Positions 1 through 4,544 of a stretch of 5,101 bases of DNA are shown piece by piece. The translations under genes and the position numbers were made by a program. This DNA is from an uncultured Bacilli bacterium. GTDB lineage: Bacteria > Bacillota_I > Bacilli_A > RF39 > UBA660. The notes under the pieces were generated by a model. That model did not search any database and had not been told where the DNA came from. It worked only from the letters and a program-made list of their open reading frames with translations. Every line of letters begins with the position of its first letter. Positions within the stretch are counted from its first letter, which is position 1. Where the stretch lies: contig CANRDA010000060.1 of NCBI GenBank assembly GCA_947629285.1, positions 1-5,101 on the forward strand, read 5' to 3'.

Positions 1-1
1 C

Positions 2-442
2 AACGAAAGTGAGACTAATGATGCACTTCAAATTCACGATGATGGTCATGTTTGGCTACATACAGGTGACTTAGGATATATGGATAAAGATGGCTTTATA
101 TTCTATAGCGGTAGATTAAAAAGAATGATTGTATCAAGTGGATATAACGTTTATCCATCACATATAGAAGAGGTTATAGAATCTCATCCTGCTGTTTTAC
201 AGTGTACAGTAGTAGGAATACCACACCCATATAAGCAAGAAGTACCTAAAGCATTTATAGTCTTAAAAGAAGGGTATAAGGGTTTATTTGTAAAAGCAGA
301 GATAAGAGATTATGCTAGAAAGAATCTTGCTAAATATATGGTACCTTATGAGTTTGTATTTAGAAAAAGTTTACCTAAAACTAAATTAGGTAAAGTAGAC
401 TTTAAAAAGTTACAAAGTGATATAGGTGCGGATGATGAATAG
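2..442 (+). CDS. Acyl-CoA synthetase-type AMP-forming ligase, C-terminal part (5' end outside window)
   Basis: This is the last 146 residues of an adenylate-forming enzyme (ANL superfamily), which would activate a carboxylic acid, probably a fatty acid, with ATP and then load it on CoA. The open frame runs in from the window's left edge. An in-frame ATG at 80 is internal, because conserved sequence lies upstream of it. Seen in order: the TGDLGYMDKDG motif (visible residues 21-31), whose Asp contacts the ATP ribose in this family; the hinge motif GRLKRMIVSSGYNVYP (about 37-52), which begins the mobile C-terminal domain; and PKTKLGKVDFKKL near the end, whose GK lysine is the usual catalytic lysine for adenylation. 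Its 3' end overlaps the next gene, a PlsC-family acyltransferase, so the two are probably co-translated and may act in the same lipid pathway. Substrate chain length cannot be read from this fragment, and an acyl-ACP synthetase is possible. The family call is firm; the substrate is inference. Confidence 0.93.
   Translation, partial: NESETNDALQIHDDGHVWLHTGDLGYMDKDGFIFYSGRLKRMIVSSGYNVYPSHIEEVIESHPAVLQCTVVGIPHPYKQEVPKAFIVLKEGYKGLFVKAEIRDYARKNLAKYMVPYEFVFRKSLPKTKLGKVDFKKLQSDIGADDE
424..428 (+). promoter_or_regulatory. Shine-Dalgarno deciding the plsC start
   Basis: AGGTG lies inside the 3' end of the upstream ligase gene. It is 6 nt before the ATG at 435 and only 3 nt before the ATG at 432. An in-frame GTG at 426 overlaps this site and so cannot use it. 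This favours the ATG at 435, with 432 as the alternative. Confidence 0.55.
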
Positions 443-1013
443 AAAAGTTCCCACTTTATACTATATAGGTAGATTTATACTTGGACCTATATTTAGATTA
501 TATTATAATCCAAAAGTAATAGGTAAAGAGTTTATACCTAAAAGTGGAAGTATTATTATTGCAGGTAATCATAAACATTTATATGACCAATGTTTAACTA
601 TAATATCTACAAAAAGAGGAATACATTATATGGCTAAAAAAGAGTATTTTGATAAAAAATCTACAGCATGGTTTTTTAAAAATACTGGATGTATAAGTGT
701 AGATAGAACCTCTAAAGATGAACTTGCAAAAACTAAGGCAATAGAAGTATTAAATGATGGTGGTGCGATAGGGATATTTCCTGAAGGTACTAGAAATAGA
801 ACTAAAGATATATTACTTCCATTTAAATATGGAGCAGTGAGTTTAGCAAGTAAAACTGATTCTTATATAGTCCCATTTGGAATAACAGGTGATTATAAAT
901 TTAGAAGCAAGAATTTAACTATTAGATACGGTAAGCCTTTTAAAATAGGGAATATGTCACTTGATAAAGCTAATCAAATGCTTTTTAATAAAGTTAAGAA
1001 TTTAATGAAATAA
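435..1013 (+). CDS. plsC: PlsC-family 1-acylglycerol-3-phosphate acyltransferase
   Basis: A 192-residue protein of the lysophospholipid acyltransferase (PlsC/LPLAT) family. Its expected reaction is acylation of lysophosphatidic acid to phosphatidic acid at the inner membrane face. Visible motifs: the catalytic HX4D box NHKHLYD (residues 45-51; His46, Asp51); GCISVDR (85-91), typical block II; FPEGTR (115-120), the substrate phosphate-binding block III; and IVPFGI (145-150), block IV. The length is slightly short but normal for compact bacterial PlsC. The start at 435 was chosen from its Shine-Dalgarno spacing; 432 or a GTG at 426 would add one or three residues. The gene overlaps the end of the acyl-activating ligase by 8 nt, which implies translational coupling and fits a shared fatty-acid-to-phospholipid role. 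One oddity is that block I has His where Ser or Gln is common (N-H-x-H-x-x-D). Family certain; exact acceptor not proven. Confidence 0.92.
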   Translation: MNRKVPTLYYIGRFILGPIFRLYYNPKVIGKEFIPKSGSIIIAGNHKHLYDQCLTIISTKRGIHYMAKKEYFDKKSTAWFFKNTGCISVDRTSKDELAKTKAIEVLNDGGAIGIFPEGTRNRTKDILLPFKYGAVSLASKTDSYIVPFGITGDYKFRSKNLTIRYGKPFKIGNMSLDKANQMLFNKVKNLMK

Positions 1014-1035
1014 AATTTAAAAAAACAAAAAAATT

Positions 1036-1060
1036 TGCAAATTCTTTTGCACTTTTGTTC
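1036..1060 (+). terminator. Weak intrinsic terminator candidate after plsC
   Basis: TGCAAA (1036-1041) and TTTGCA (1046-1051) form a 6-bp stem with a TTCT loop, preceded by an A-rich run and followed by the U-rich CTTTTGTTC. It has only two G-C pairs, so the hairpin is weak, but the position between the ligase-plsC pair and the next promoter is right. The same stretch holds a perfect 12-bp palindrome, AATTTGCAAATT (1032-1043), which could instead be an operator. Confidence 0.35.
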
Positions 1061-1104
1061 GTTTACACAGAAATAAAAATAAAATAGTAAAATTATAATA
1101 AGTA

Positions 1105-1113
1105 TGATATAAT
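1105..1113 (+). promoter_or_regulatory. Extended -10 sigma-A promoter for the vanZ-PAP2 operon
   Basis: TGATATAAT is a perfect TGnTATAAT extended -10 element, placed 17 nt upstream of the GTG start at 1131, which leaves a very short 5' leader. No good -35 exists 16-18 bp upstream (TAGTAA at 1085-1090 with a 17-bp spacer). Extended -10 promoters tolerate a weak -35. A second TATAAT at 1094-1099 also lacks a -35. Confidence 0.6.
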
Positions 1114-1130
1114 TTTAATAGGGTGATAAA

Positions 1131-1826
1131 GTGAAAGATAAAATATATAAATATTTAACTGTATTCTTTTATTTAGTATCACTTTTTATTTTACTATTTT
1201 GTATAAGAGCAAGGATACATTCAAATATATATTTAAGTACTGATGTAAGACTTATTTTACTTTTACTTGTTTGTATATTTATATATATAGGTGGATATAT
1301 ACTTGTAAAGAAACTAAATTTTACTAAAAAAATATTAAAAATAAATCTAGTAATATATTTTTTAATATATGTAATAACTATTTCAACATTAACACTCTTT
1401 GATGAAATATTTGGTAGACAAGGTTTTGTTATAATAGATTGGGATAATGAATTACTTGATATGTATCTTAAAACATCATTTAATATAGTTCCTTTCCACA
1501 CTATAAAATTATTTATAAATGGATATTTGAATGGGGTAGTAACACTTAAAGATTTTACTATAAATGTAATAGGTAATTTATTTGCGTTTATGCCTTTTTC
1601 CATTTTTCTGCCACTTATATTTAAGTATATGAATAAGTATATACATTTTCTTTTCACTATGATAGTAATAGTAATTATAATAGAACTTTTACAGTTTGTA
1701 ACTATGTCGGGTTCACTAGATATAGATGACCTTATATTGAATGTATTTGGGGCTAGTATTATGTATTTTATAACTAGAATAGGTTTTATAAATAGATTTA
1801 TACATAAGATATTTTTATTCGAGTAG
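1131..1826 (+). CDS. VanZ-like family integral membrane protein
   Basis: A 231-residue membrane protein. An N-terminal half of hydrophobic segments (about residues 8-25, 40-59 and 70-90) precedes a VanZ-like domain (about 115-215). The family signature is visible: N-x2-GN (145-149), a Phe/Pro-rich membrane segment ending in LP (150-161), Glu185 and Gln188 in the next helix, then SLDIDDLILN (195-204), with the Asp residues and Asn that define the domain. VanZ was named for low-level teicoplanin resistance, but most homologues have no known function, so resistance should not be assumed. The start is GTG, supported by AGGGTGAT at 1120-1127, which matches the 3' end of 16S rRNA, and by the extended -10 promoter just upstream; the next in-frame Met is far inside. 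The gene heads a tight operon, with the PAP2 phosphatase beginning 8 nt after its stop. That pairing suggests a role at the membrane surface, perhaps with lipid-linked wall or phospholipid intermediates (inference). Confidence 0.85.
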   Translation: MKDKIYKYLTVFFYLVSLFILLFCIRARIHSNIYLSTDVRLILLLLVCIFIYIGGYILVKKLNFTKKILKINLVIYFLIYVITISTLTLFDEIFGRQGFVIIDWDNELLDMYLKTSFNIVPFHTIKLFINGYLNGVVTLKDFTINVIGNLFAFMPFSIFLPLIFKYMNKYIHFLFTMIVIVIIIELLQFVTMSGSLDIDDLILNVFGASIMYFITRIGFINRFIHKIFLFE

Positions 1827-1831
1827 GTGAT
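1825..1831 (+). promoter_or_regulatory. Shine-Dalgarno supporting a TTG start
   Basis: AGGTGAT overlaps the TAG stop of the VanZ-like gene and lies 3 nt before TTG at 1835. It pairs with the extreme 3' end of 16S rRNA, so the short apparent gap is normal. No Met codon occurs in the PAP2 frame before residue 84, within the family domain, so TTG is the credible start. Confidence 0.75.
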
Positions 1832-1834
1832 AGA

Positions 1835-2440
1835 TTGAAAAAGTATTTAAAATGGATAGTATGCTTATTATCATTTGCTATTTTTATAGTACTTTCTATA
1901 CTAGTACTAACTAGAAATGATATACATATAGATTCAACTATTTATGGTTTTATATCTAAATATATAAGTAATAATTTAACTAATAATGTTAAATTACTTA
2001 CTAATTTAGGTAGTGCGTTAATAGTAATAAGTGTAGTTATTATAGTATTAATATTTTATAAAAATAAAAGATACGGACTTTTTATGTCTATAAATTTAAT
2101 AACTATAACAATATTTCAGTTGATACTTAAAAGTATATTTACTCGCTCAAGACCTATAGATATAAACTTAATAGAAGAAACTGGTTATAGTTTTCCATCA
2201 GGACATTCACTTACAGTAATGGCTTTTTATGGATTTATAATTTATTTAATATATATATCTAAATTAAATAAAAAAAGTAAGATATTATATATATCTTTAT
2301 TTTCACTTATAATATTTGTTGTAGGATTTAGTAGGGTATATTTAGGTGTACATTTCTTTACAGATGTTATAGGTGCGTTTACATTTGCTTTATCTTATTT
2401 AATTATATATACACAAGTAATTAAAAGGTGGTTAATATGA
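1835..2440 (+). CDS. PAP2 family membrane lipid phosphatase
   Basis: A 201-residue integral membrane phosphatase of the PAP2 (type 2 phosphatidic acid phosphatase) superfamily. All three catalytic blocks are intact: KSIFTRSRP (residues 99-107, K-x6-RP), PSGH (121-124, His as acid/base), and SRVYLGVHFFTD (166-177), with nucleophile His173 and Asp177. Hydrophobic segments lie at about 7-25, 60-75, 83-98, 126-141, 148-165 and 175-192, the usual six-helix fold with the active site facing outward. Likely substrates are undecaprenyl pyrophosphate (BcrC type) or phosphatidylglycerol phosphate (PgpB type), and the sequence alone does not decide. PgsA encoded later in this window makes phosphatidylglycerol phosphate, but the two genes are in separate transcription units. 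It starts with TTG 8 nt after the VanZ-like gene. Its TGA stop overlaps the ATG of the next gene as ATGA. Family assignment is firm. Confidence 0.93.
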   Translation: MKKYLKWIVCLLSFAIFIVLSILVLTRNDIHIDSTIYGFISKYISNNLTNNVKLLTNLGSALIVISVVIIVLIFYKNKRYGLFMSINLITITIFQLILKSIFTRSRPIDINLIEETGYSFPSGHSLTVMAFYGFIIYLIYISKLNKKSKILYISLFSLIIFVVGFSRVYLGVHFFTDVIGAFTFALSYLIIYTQVIKRWLI

Positions 2441-2997
2441 TTTGTATTAAATGTGGTGGGAGTATAGTTGATGGTTGTTGTACAAAATGTGGTTATTTAA
2501 TAAATGGAAATAGAATACAAGATAAAAGTACTGATATAAATTTGGAATTAAAATTATTTAATAAAGATTTTGGTAAGATAAGTAGAAATAAGAATTTATT
2601 TTTAGTAACTATACTTGGACCTTTATATTTTTCATATATGGGACATTTCTTCTTAGGTACTTTCTCAGTATTATTCGATTATATTTATTTTACTTATGCA
2701 TTTCAATTTTTTGATGCTATTAATATAGTTACAATTAATATGTTTAATACACCATTTCAAACAATTTTCATAATATTAATAAATAGATTATTTTATGTAA
2801 TATTTTCTAATACGATATGTTTATCACTAGATAAAAATAAAATAAAAAGAATAAAGAAAAAGTATAAAGATAATTATATAGATAAATTAAAAAGTTATAA
2901 ACATCATCAATATTATTTAATACTTACTATACTTTTATATGTTATAGTACTTTCTATAATAGTTATAGTTAAAAGAATAAATAATGGATTAATGTAA
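2437..2997 (+). CDS. Zinc-ribbon membrane protein of unknown function
   Basis: A 186-residue protein I cannot name. The N-terminus is a compact zinc ribbon, with CIKC (Cys3, Cys6) and CTKC (Cys15, Cys18), plus an extra Cys14. A polar linker (about 20-52) follows, then a hydrophobic region (54-130) containing LGPLYFSYMGHFFLG (60-74), a Lys/Arg-rich cytoplasmic stretch (133-156), and a last membrane helix (159-178). The GPLYF segment and the basic stretch after a membrane pair loosely recall DUF2628-type small membrane proteins; this is a resemblance by eye only. The start is the ATG at 2437, not the in-frame GTG at 2428, because AAGGTGG (2425-2431) is spaced 5 nt from 2437. ATGA overlap with the PAP2 stop implies translational coupling, so it probably works beside the phosphatase and the VanZ-like protein. 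It is the last gene of that operon, and a terminator follows at 3068. Confidence 0.85.
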   Translation: MICIKCGGSIVDGCCTKCGYLINGNRIQDKSTDINLELKLFNKDFGKISRNKNLFLVTILGPLYFSYMGHFFLGTFSVLFDYIYFTYAFQFFDAINIVTINMFNTPFQTIFIILINRLFYVIFSNTICLSLDKNKIKRIKKKYKDNYIDKLKSYKHHQYYLILTILLYVIVLSIIVIVKRINNGLM

Positions 2998-3067
2998 TTA
3001 TGAAACTTAAAAATAATTTATACTTAATTTTTAATAAATTTTATTTGTACACTGTGCTTAAAAAACT

Positions 3068-3093
3068 AAAGGAAGATTAAAATTCCTTTTTTT
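3068..3093 (+). terminator. Intrinsic terminator of the vanZ-PAP2 operon
   Basis: AAAGGAA (3068-3074) and TTCCTTT (3083-3089) form a perfect 7-bp stem with the 8-nt loop GATTAAAA, running directly into seven consecutive T (3087-3093). It lies 70 nt after the zinc-ribbon gene. The intervening 2998-3067 shows no supported gene. Confidence 0.75.
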
Positions 3094-3119
3094 CTATATA
3101 TAAATATATTTTTAGCTAG

Positions 3120-3142
3120 TTTTGTCGAATCAGAAGACAAAA
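3120..3142 (+). repeat. Inverted repeat with Spo0A-box-like half, possible operator
   Basis: TTTTGTC (3120-3126) and GACAAAA (3136-3142) are perfect 7-bp inverted arms around a 9-nt centre. The left arm continues into TGTCGAA (3123-3129), identical to the core 7-mer of the Bacillus/Clostridium Spo0A box; the right half matches only 4 of 7 on the opposite strand. There is no U-tract after it, so it is not a terminator. It sits just upstream of, and partly over, the possible -35 of the small ORF that follows, where a regulator would act. Spo0A binding is inference, since whether this organism has Spo0A is unknown here. Confidence 0.5.
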
Positions 3143-3162
3143 TATTTAAAGAGTGTTACTAT
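3134..3162 (+). promoter_or_regulatory. Possible promoter for the 31-codon ORF
   Basis: AAGACA (3134-3139), 17 bp, TACTAT (3157-3162), each 4 of 6 to sigma-A consensus. TATAAA at 3162-3167 is a better -10 but lacks a -35. A promoter is expected here because terminators lie on both sides (3068-3093 and 3250-3280). The -35 overlaps the right arm of the inverted repeat at 3120-3142, which would suit a regulated promoter. Confidence 0.4.
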
Positions 3163-3179
3163 ATAAACGAGGTGAGGAT

Positions 3180-3275
3180 ATGAATACTAATTCTCATATT
3201 GAAAATGTGTTTAACAATATGATAAATGATGTAAGTTATATAAAACTTTCTACTTACCAGATAAATGGTAGGTAG
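3180..3275 (+). CDS. Putative 31-residue peptide or leader ORF
   Basis: A short ORF starting ATG at 3180 and ending TAG at 3273-3275. It is preceded by GAGGTGAGG (3169-3177), one of the strongest Shine-Dalgarno sequences in the window, at good spacing. The peptide is polar and Asn-rich (MNTNSHIENVFNN at the start, STYQINGR at the end), with no membrane segment and no recognised family; it has one Arg, the last residue. The last nine codons lie in an intrinsic terminator whose 3' arm includes the stop codon, so a ribosome reaching the end would cover the hairpin. Either it is a genuine small protein with its terminator abutting the gene, or a leader peptide that controls readthrough into gpsB. 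A weak AT-rich hairpin (3178-3183 with 3194-3199) could also cover the ATG. The ribosome binding site is the main support; translation is unproven. Confidence 0.5.
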   Translation: MNTNSHIENVFNNMINDVSYIKLSTYQINGR

Positions 3276-3280
3276 TTTTT
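3250..3280 (+). terminator. Intrinsic terminator overlapping the small ORF stop
   Basis: CTACTTACCA (3250-3259) pairs with TGGTAGGTAG (3266-3275) over 10 bp with one G-U wobble and the loop GATAAA, followed by TTTTT (3276-3280). After a small bulge the arms can be lengthened by TATATAAAA-type pairing with the T-tract and ATATA. It is the strongest hairpin outside rnpB and ends 8 nt before the gpsB -35 box, so it insulates gpsB or attenuates readthrough into it. Confidence 0.8.
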
Positions 3281-3288
3281 ATATACGA

Positions 3289-3317
3289 TTGACAAAATAT
3301 GTTTTTTTTGAGATAAT
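3289..3317 (+). promoter_or_regulatory. Strong sigma-A promoter for gpsB-rnpB
   Basis: TTGACA (3289-3294, perfect -35), a 17-bp spacer containing eight T in a row, then GATAAT (3312-3317, 5 of 6 to -10). Transcription would start at about 3324, giving a leader of about 22 nt with the Shine-Dalgarno GAGGTGG (3334-3340). This is the best promoter in the window and probably drives gpsB and at least part of rnpB synthesis. Confidence 0.85.
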
Positions 3318-3345
3318 TATTTTGGATAAAGTTGAGGTGGGATTT

Positions 3346-3672
3346 ATGTACCAAGAGCGTATAGTACTAACTAGTCGTGATATATTAGAAAAAGATTTTA
3401 AAATTGATACTAGGGGATATAGACCACAAGAAGTAGATAAATTTTTAGACTTGATTATTAAAGATTATGAAGAATATAATTCAATAATACGAGATTTAGA
3501 AAGAGAAAAGAAACAACTTGTGGAAGATAATATAAGTTTAAAACAAGAAGTTAGAAATTTAAAAACAAAGATAGATGTTTTAGCTGATTCTGAAACAAGT
3601 GGAAATACCTCTAATGCCGATATGCTAAGAAGAATTTCTAAGCTAGAAAAAATAATATATGGAAAAGAATAA
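3346..3672 (+). CDS. gpsB: Cell division/elongation regulator GpsB
   Basis: A 108-residue DivIVA-family protein that matches GpsB in length and plan. GpsB is a cytoplasmic adaptor at the membrane that binds penicillin-binding proteins and helps shift wall synthesis between septum and side wall. The N-terminal DivIVA-like domain is clear: LTSRDILEKDF (8-18), then RGYRPQEVDKFLDLIIKDYE (23-42). A coiled coil follows (about 43-80), then a Ser/Thr/Asn linker (82-91), then a short conserved C-terminal helix, DMLRRISKLEKIIYG (92-106), which trimerises the protein in Bacillus. The start at 3346 is set by GAGGTGG 5 nt upstream; the frame is open back to 3265, but that would run through the promoter. 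The next gene is rnpB, as in Bacillus subtilis, and the predicted P1 helix of rnpB begins within the last codons here. GpsB rather than full-length DivIVA is well supported by length, the C-terminal motif and the neighbour. Confidence 0.95.
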   Translation: MYQERIVLTSRDILEKDFKIDTRGYRPQEVDKFLDLIIKDYEEYNSIIRDLEREKKQLVEDNISLKQEVRNLKTKIDVLADSETSGNTSNADMLRRISKLEKIIYGKE

Positions 3673-4018
3673 TATTTGACAAATGCTGCGTTTTTATAAC
3701 GTAGAGGAAAGTCCATGCTCACATAGTCTGTGATGACTATAGTGTTCGTTCTAAGGGAAAAAATAACCTTAGGTAGTTTTTTAACTAACGGCTCTGAAAT
3801 GACCTAAGTCTATGATATGGTCAGATTAAGTATAAAAGTGCCAAAGTGACGATGAAACTAGAAATGGTGGAAGTGGAACGTGGTAAACCCAACGAGTGAG
3901 AAACCCAAATTTGGTAGGGGAACTCGGGTAAGGAATAAGAACTGATCCTGGGACCTTTTGGTAGATAAATATTTGTCGCTTCTTATGAAGTACAGAACAT
4001 GGCTTATAAATATTATTT
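3668..4018 (+). ncRNA. rnpB: RNase P RNA (B type)
   Basis: The catalytic RNA of ribonuclease P, which removes 5' leaders from pre-tRNAs. Conserved blocks seen in order: GAGGAAAGTCCATGCTC (3704-3720); AGTGTTCGT in the B-type P5.1 region (3741-3749); a P8-like hairpin CTAAGG/CCTTAG (3751-3772); AACGGC (3786-3791); AAGTGCCAAAGTGACGA (3836-3852); GAAATGGTGGAAGTGGAAC (3861-3879); GGTAAACCCAACGAG (3882-3896); GAGAAACCCAAATTTGGTAG (3898-3917); and the 3' block ACAGAACATGGCTTAT (3992-4007). P3 is CTGCGTT/AACGTAG near 3685-3704. P1 can be built from AATAATATTT (3668-3677) with AAATATTATT (4008-4017), which fixes the ends approximately. At about 351 nt it is shorter than the roughly 400-nt Bacillus RNA. 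The 5' arm overlaps the gpsB stop codon and no separate promoter is evident, so processing from a gpsB transcript is possible. An ATG at 3999 lies inside this RNA and is not a gene start. Confidence 0.95.
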
Positions 4019-4031
4019 TATTTTTAGAATT

Positions 4032-4036
4032 GAGGA
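4032..4036 (+). promoter_or_regulatory. Shine-Dalgarno deciding the rodZ-like start
   Basis: GAGGA lies 4 nt before the ATG at 4041. The earlier in-frame ATG at 3999 falls in the conserved 3' block of RNase P RNA and has no Shine-Dalgarno, so it is rejected as the start. Confidence 0.7.
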
Positions 4037-4040
4037 ATGT

Positions 4041-4544
4041 ATGAAAGAAATAGGTGAAAAGTTAAAAGAGACCCGTGAATCTATGGGAATAACAATAGAA
4101 GAAGCATCACAAGATTTAAAACTTAGACCATCACAAATTGAAGATATAGAATCAGGAAATAGAGAAGCATTTAAAGATGTTTTTTATCTAAAAATGTTTA
4201 TAAAAAATTATTCTAAATATTTAGGCTTAGACTATGATGAAATGGTTGAGGAATTTAATGAATATTTATTTGATTTTACTTCTAAAATATCTATTGATGA
4301 TATAAAAAAAGCTGAAAAAGAACAAAGAAAAAAAGAAAAAAAATTAAAAACAGTCAAAATTTCTTCCCCTTACACAATTGAAAAACAACAGCAACGCTCT
4401 ATACCTAAATTTTTAATAATAGGTGCTGTTGCTGTAACGTTAATAATAATAATTTATGTAATAATTTTATTAGTTACTAAGAAGGATGATGAAGTATCAA
4501 AGACAATAGTTATGGAAGGATTTGAGTTTTATGAATTTACCTAA
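4041..4544 (+). CDS. rodZ: Short RodZ-like membrane-anchored HTH protein
   Basis: A 167-residue protein with the RodZ plan. It has a cytoplasmic helix-turn-helix domain of the Xre/HTH_25 type (residues 3-75, with GEKLKETRESMGITIEEASQ and LKLRPSQIEDIESGN clearly visible), a Lys/Glu-rich juxtamembrane stretch (88-104), one transmembrane helix (about 123-146), and only about 21 external residues. RodZ links MreB to the elongation machinery through the HTH domain, which does not bind DNA in the known case. The extracellular beta domain of longer RodZ proteins is missing; the gene ends normally, so this looks like a naturally short form rather than a break. It follows rnpB with about 22 nt between and overlaps pgsA by 14 nt. 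The rodZ-pgsA pair is conserved in Bacilli (ymfM-pgsA), which supports the assignment. No own promoter was found, so it is probably read through from the gpsB promoter or from within rnpB. Confidence 0.82.
   Translation: MKEIGEKLKETRESMGITIEEASQDLKLRPSQIEDIESGNREAFKDVFYLKMFIKNYSKYLGLDYDEMVEEFNEYLFDFTSKISIDDIKKAEKEQRKKEKKLKTVKISSPYTIEKQQQRSIPKFLIIGAVAVTLIIIIYVIILLVTKKDDEVSKTIVMEGFEFYEFT

Noticed and set aside
1062..1067. TTTACA as a -35 box for the VanZ-like operon.
   Set aside because: It is 26 bp from the nearer TATAAT and 40 bp from the extended -10, far outside the workable spacer range.
1169..1657. A long open frame on the minus strand opposite the VanZ-like gene.
   Set aside because: It lies fully within a well-supported plus-strand gene and has no family motifs or ribosome binding site; it is an antisense shadow.
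2438..2440. TGA read as Trp (Mycoplasma-type code) at the end of the PAP2 gene.
   Set aside because: Trp is encoded by TGG here, the PAP2 domain is complete before the TGA, and the TGA forms a classic ATGA overlap with the next gene.
1885..2958. A 16-nt exact repeat, TATAGTACTTTCTATA, at 1885-1900 and 2943-2958.
   Set aside because: Both copies encode Val-Leu-Ser-Ile in hydrophobic helices with the same AT-rich codon preference; there are no further copies and no structure, so chance is sufficient.
3000..3080. A 26-codon ORF just after the zinc-ribbon gene, ending inside the terminator stem.
   Set aside because: No credible Shine-Dalgarno at the right distance, and the peptide is simply what AT-rich DNA encodes (Leu, Lys, Tyr, Asn). 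Best treated as 3' untranslated sequence.
1904..3374. A 12-nt repeat, AGTACTAACTAG, in the PAP2 gene and in gpsB.
   Set aside because: Only two copies, both in coding sequence and in unrelated genes; this is expected by chance in low-complexity AT-rich DNA.
3465..3722. An open frame on the minus strand across the gpsB 3' end and the start of rnpB.
   Set aside because: It overlaps two firmly identified plus-strand genes and encodes nothing recognisable.
3999..4040. Extension of the rodZ-like gene to an upstream ATG at 3999.
   Set aside because: That ATG is part of the conserved ACAGAACATGGCTTA block of RNase P RNA and lacks a Shine-Dalgarno; the ATG at 4041 has both the spacing and the family-like start.
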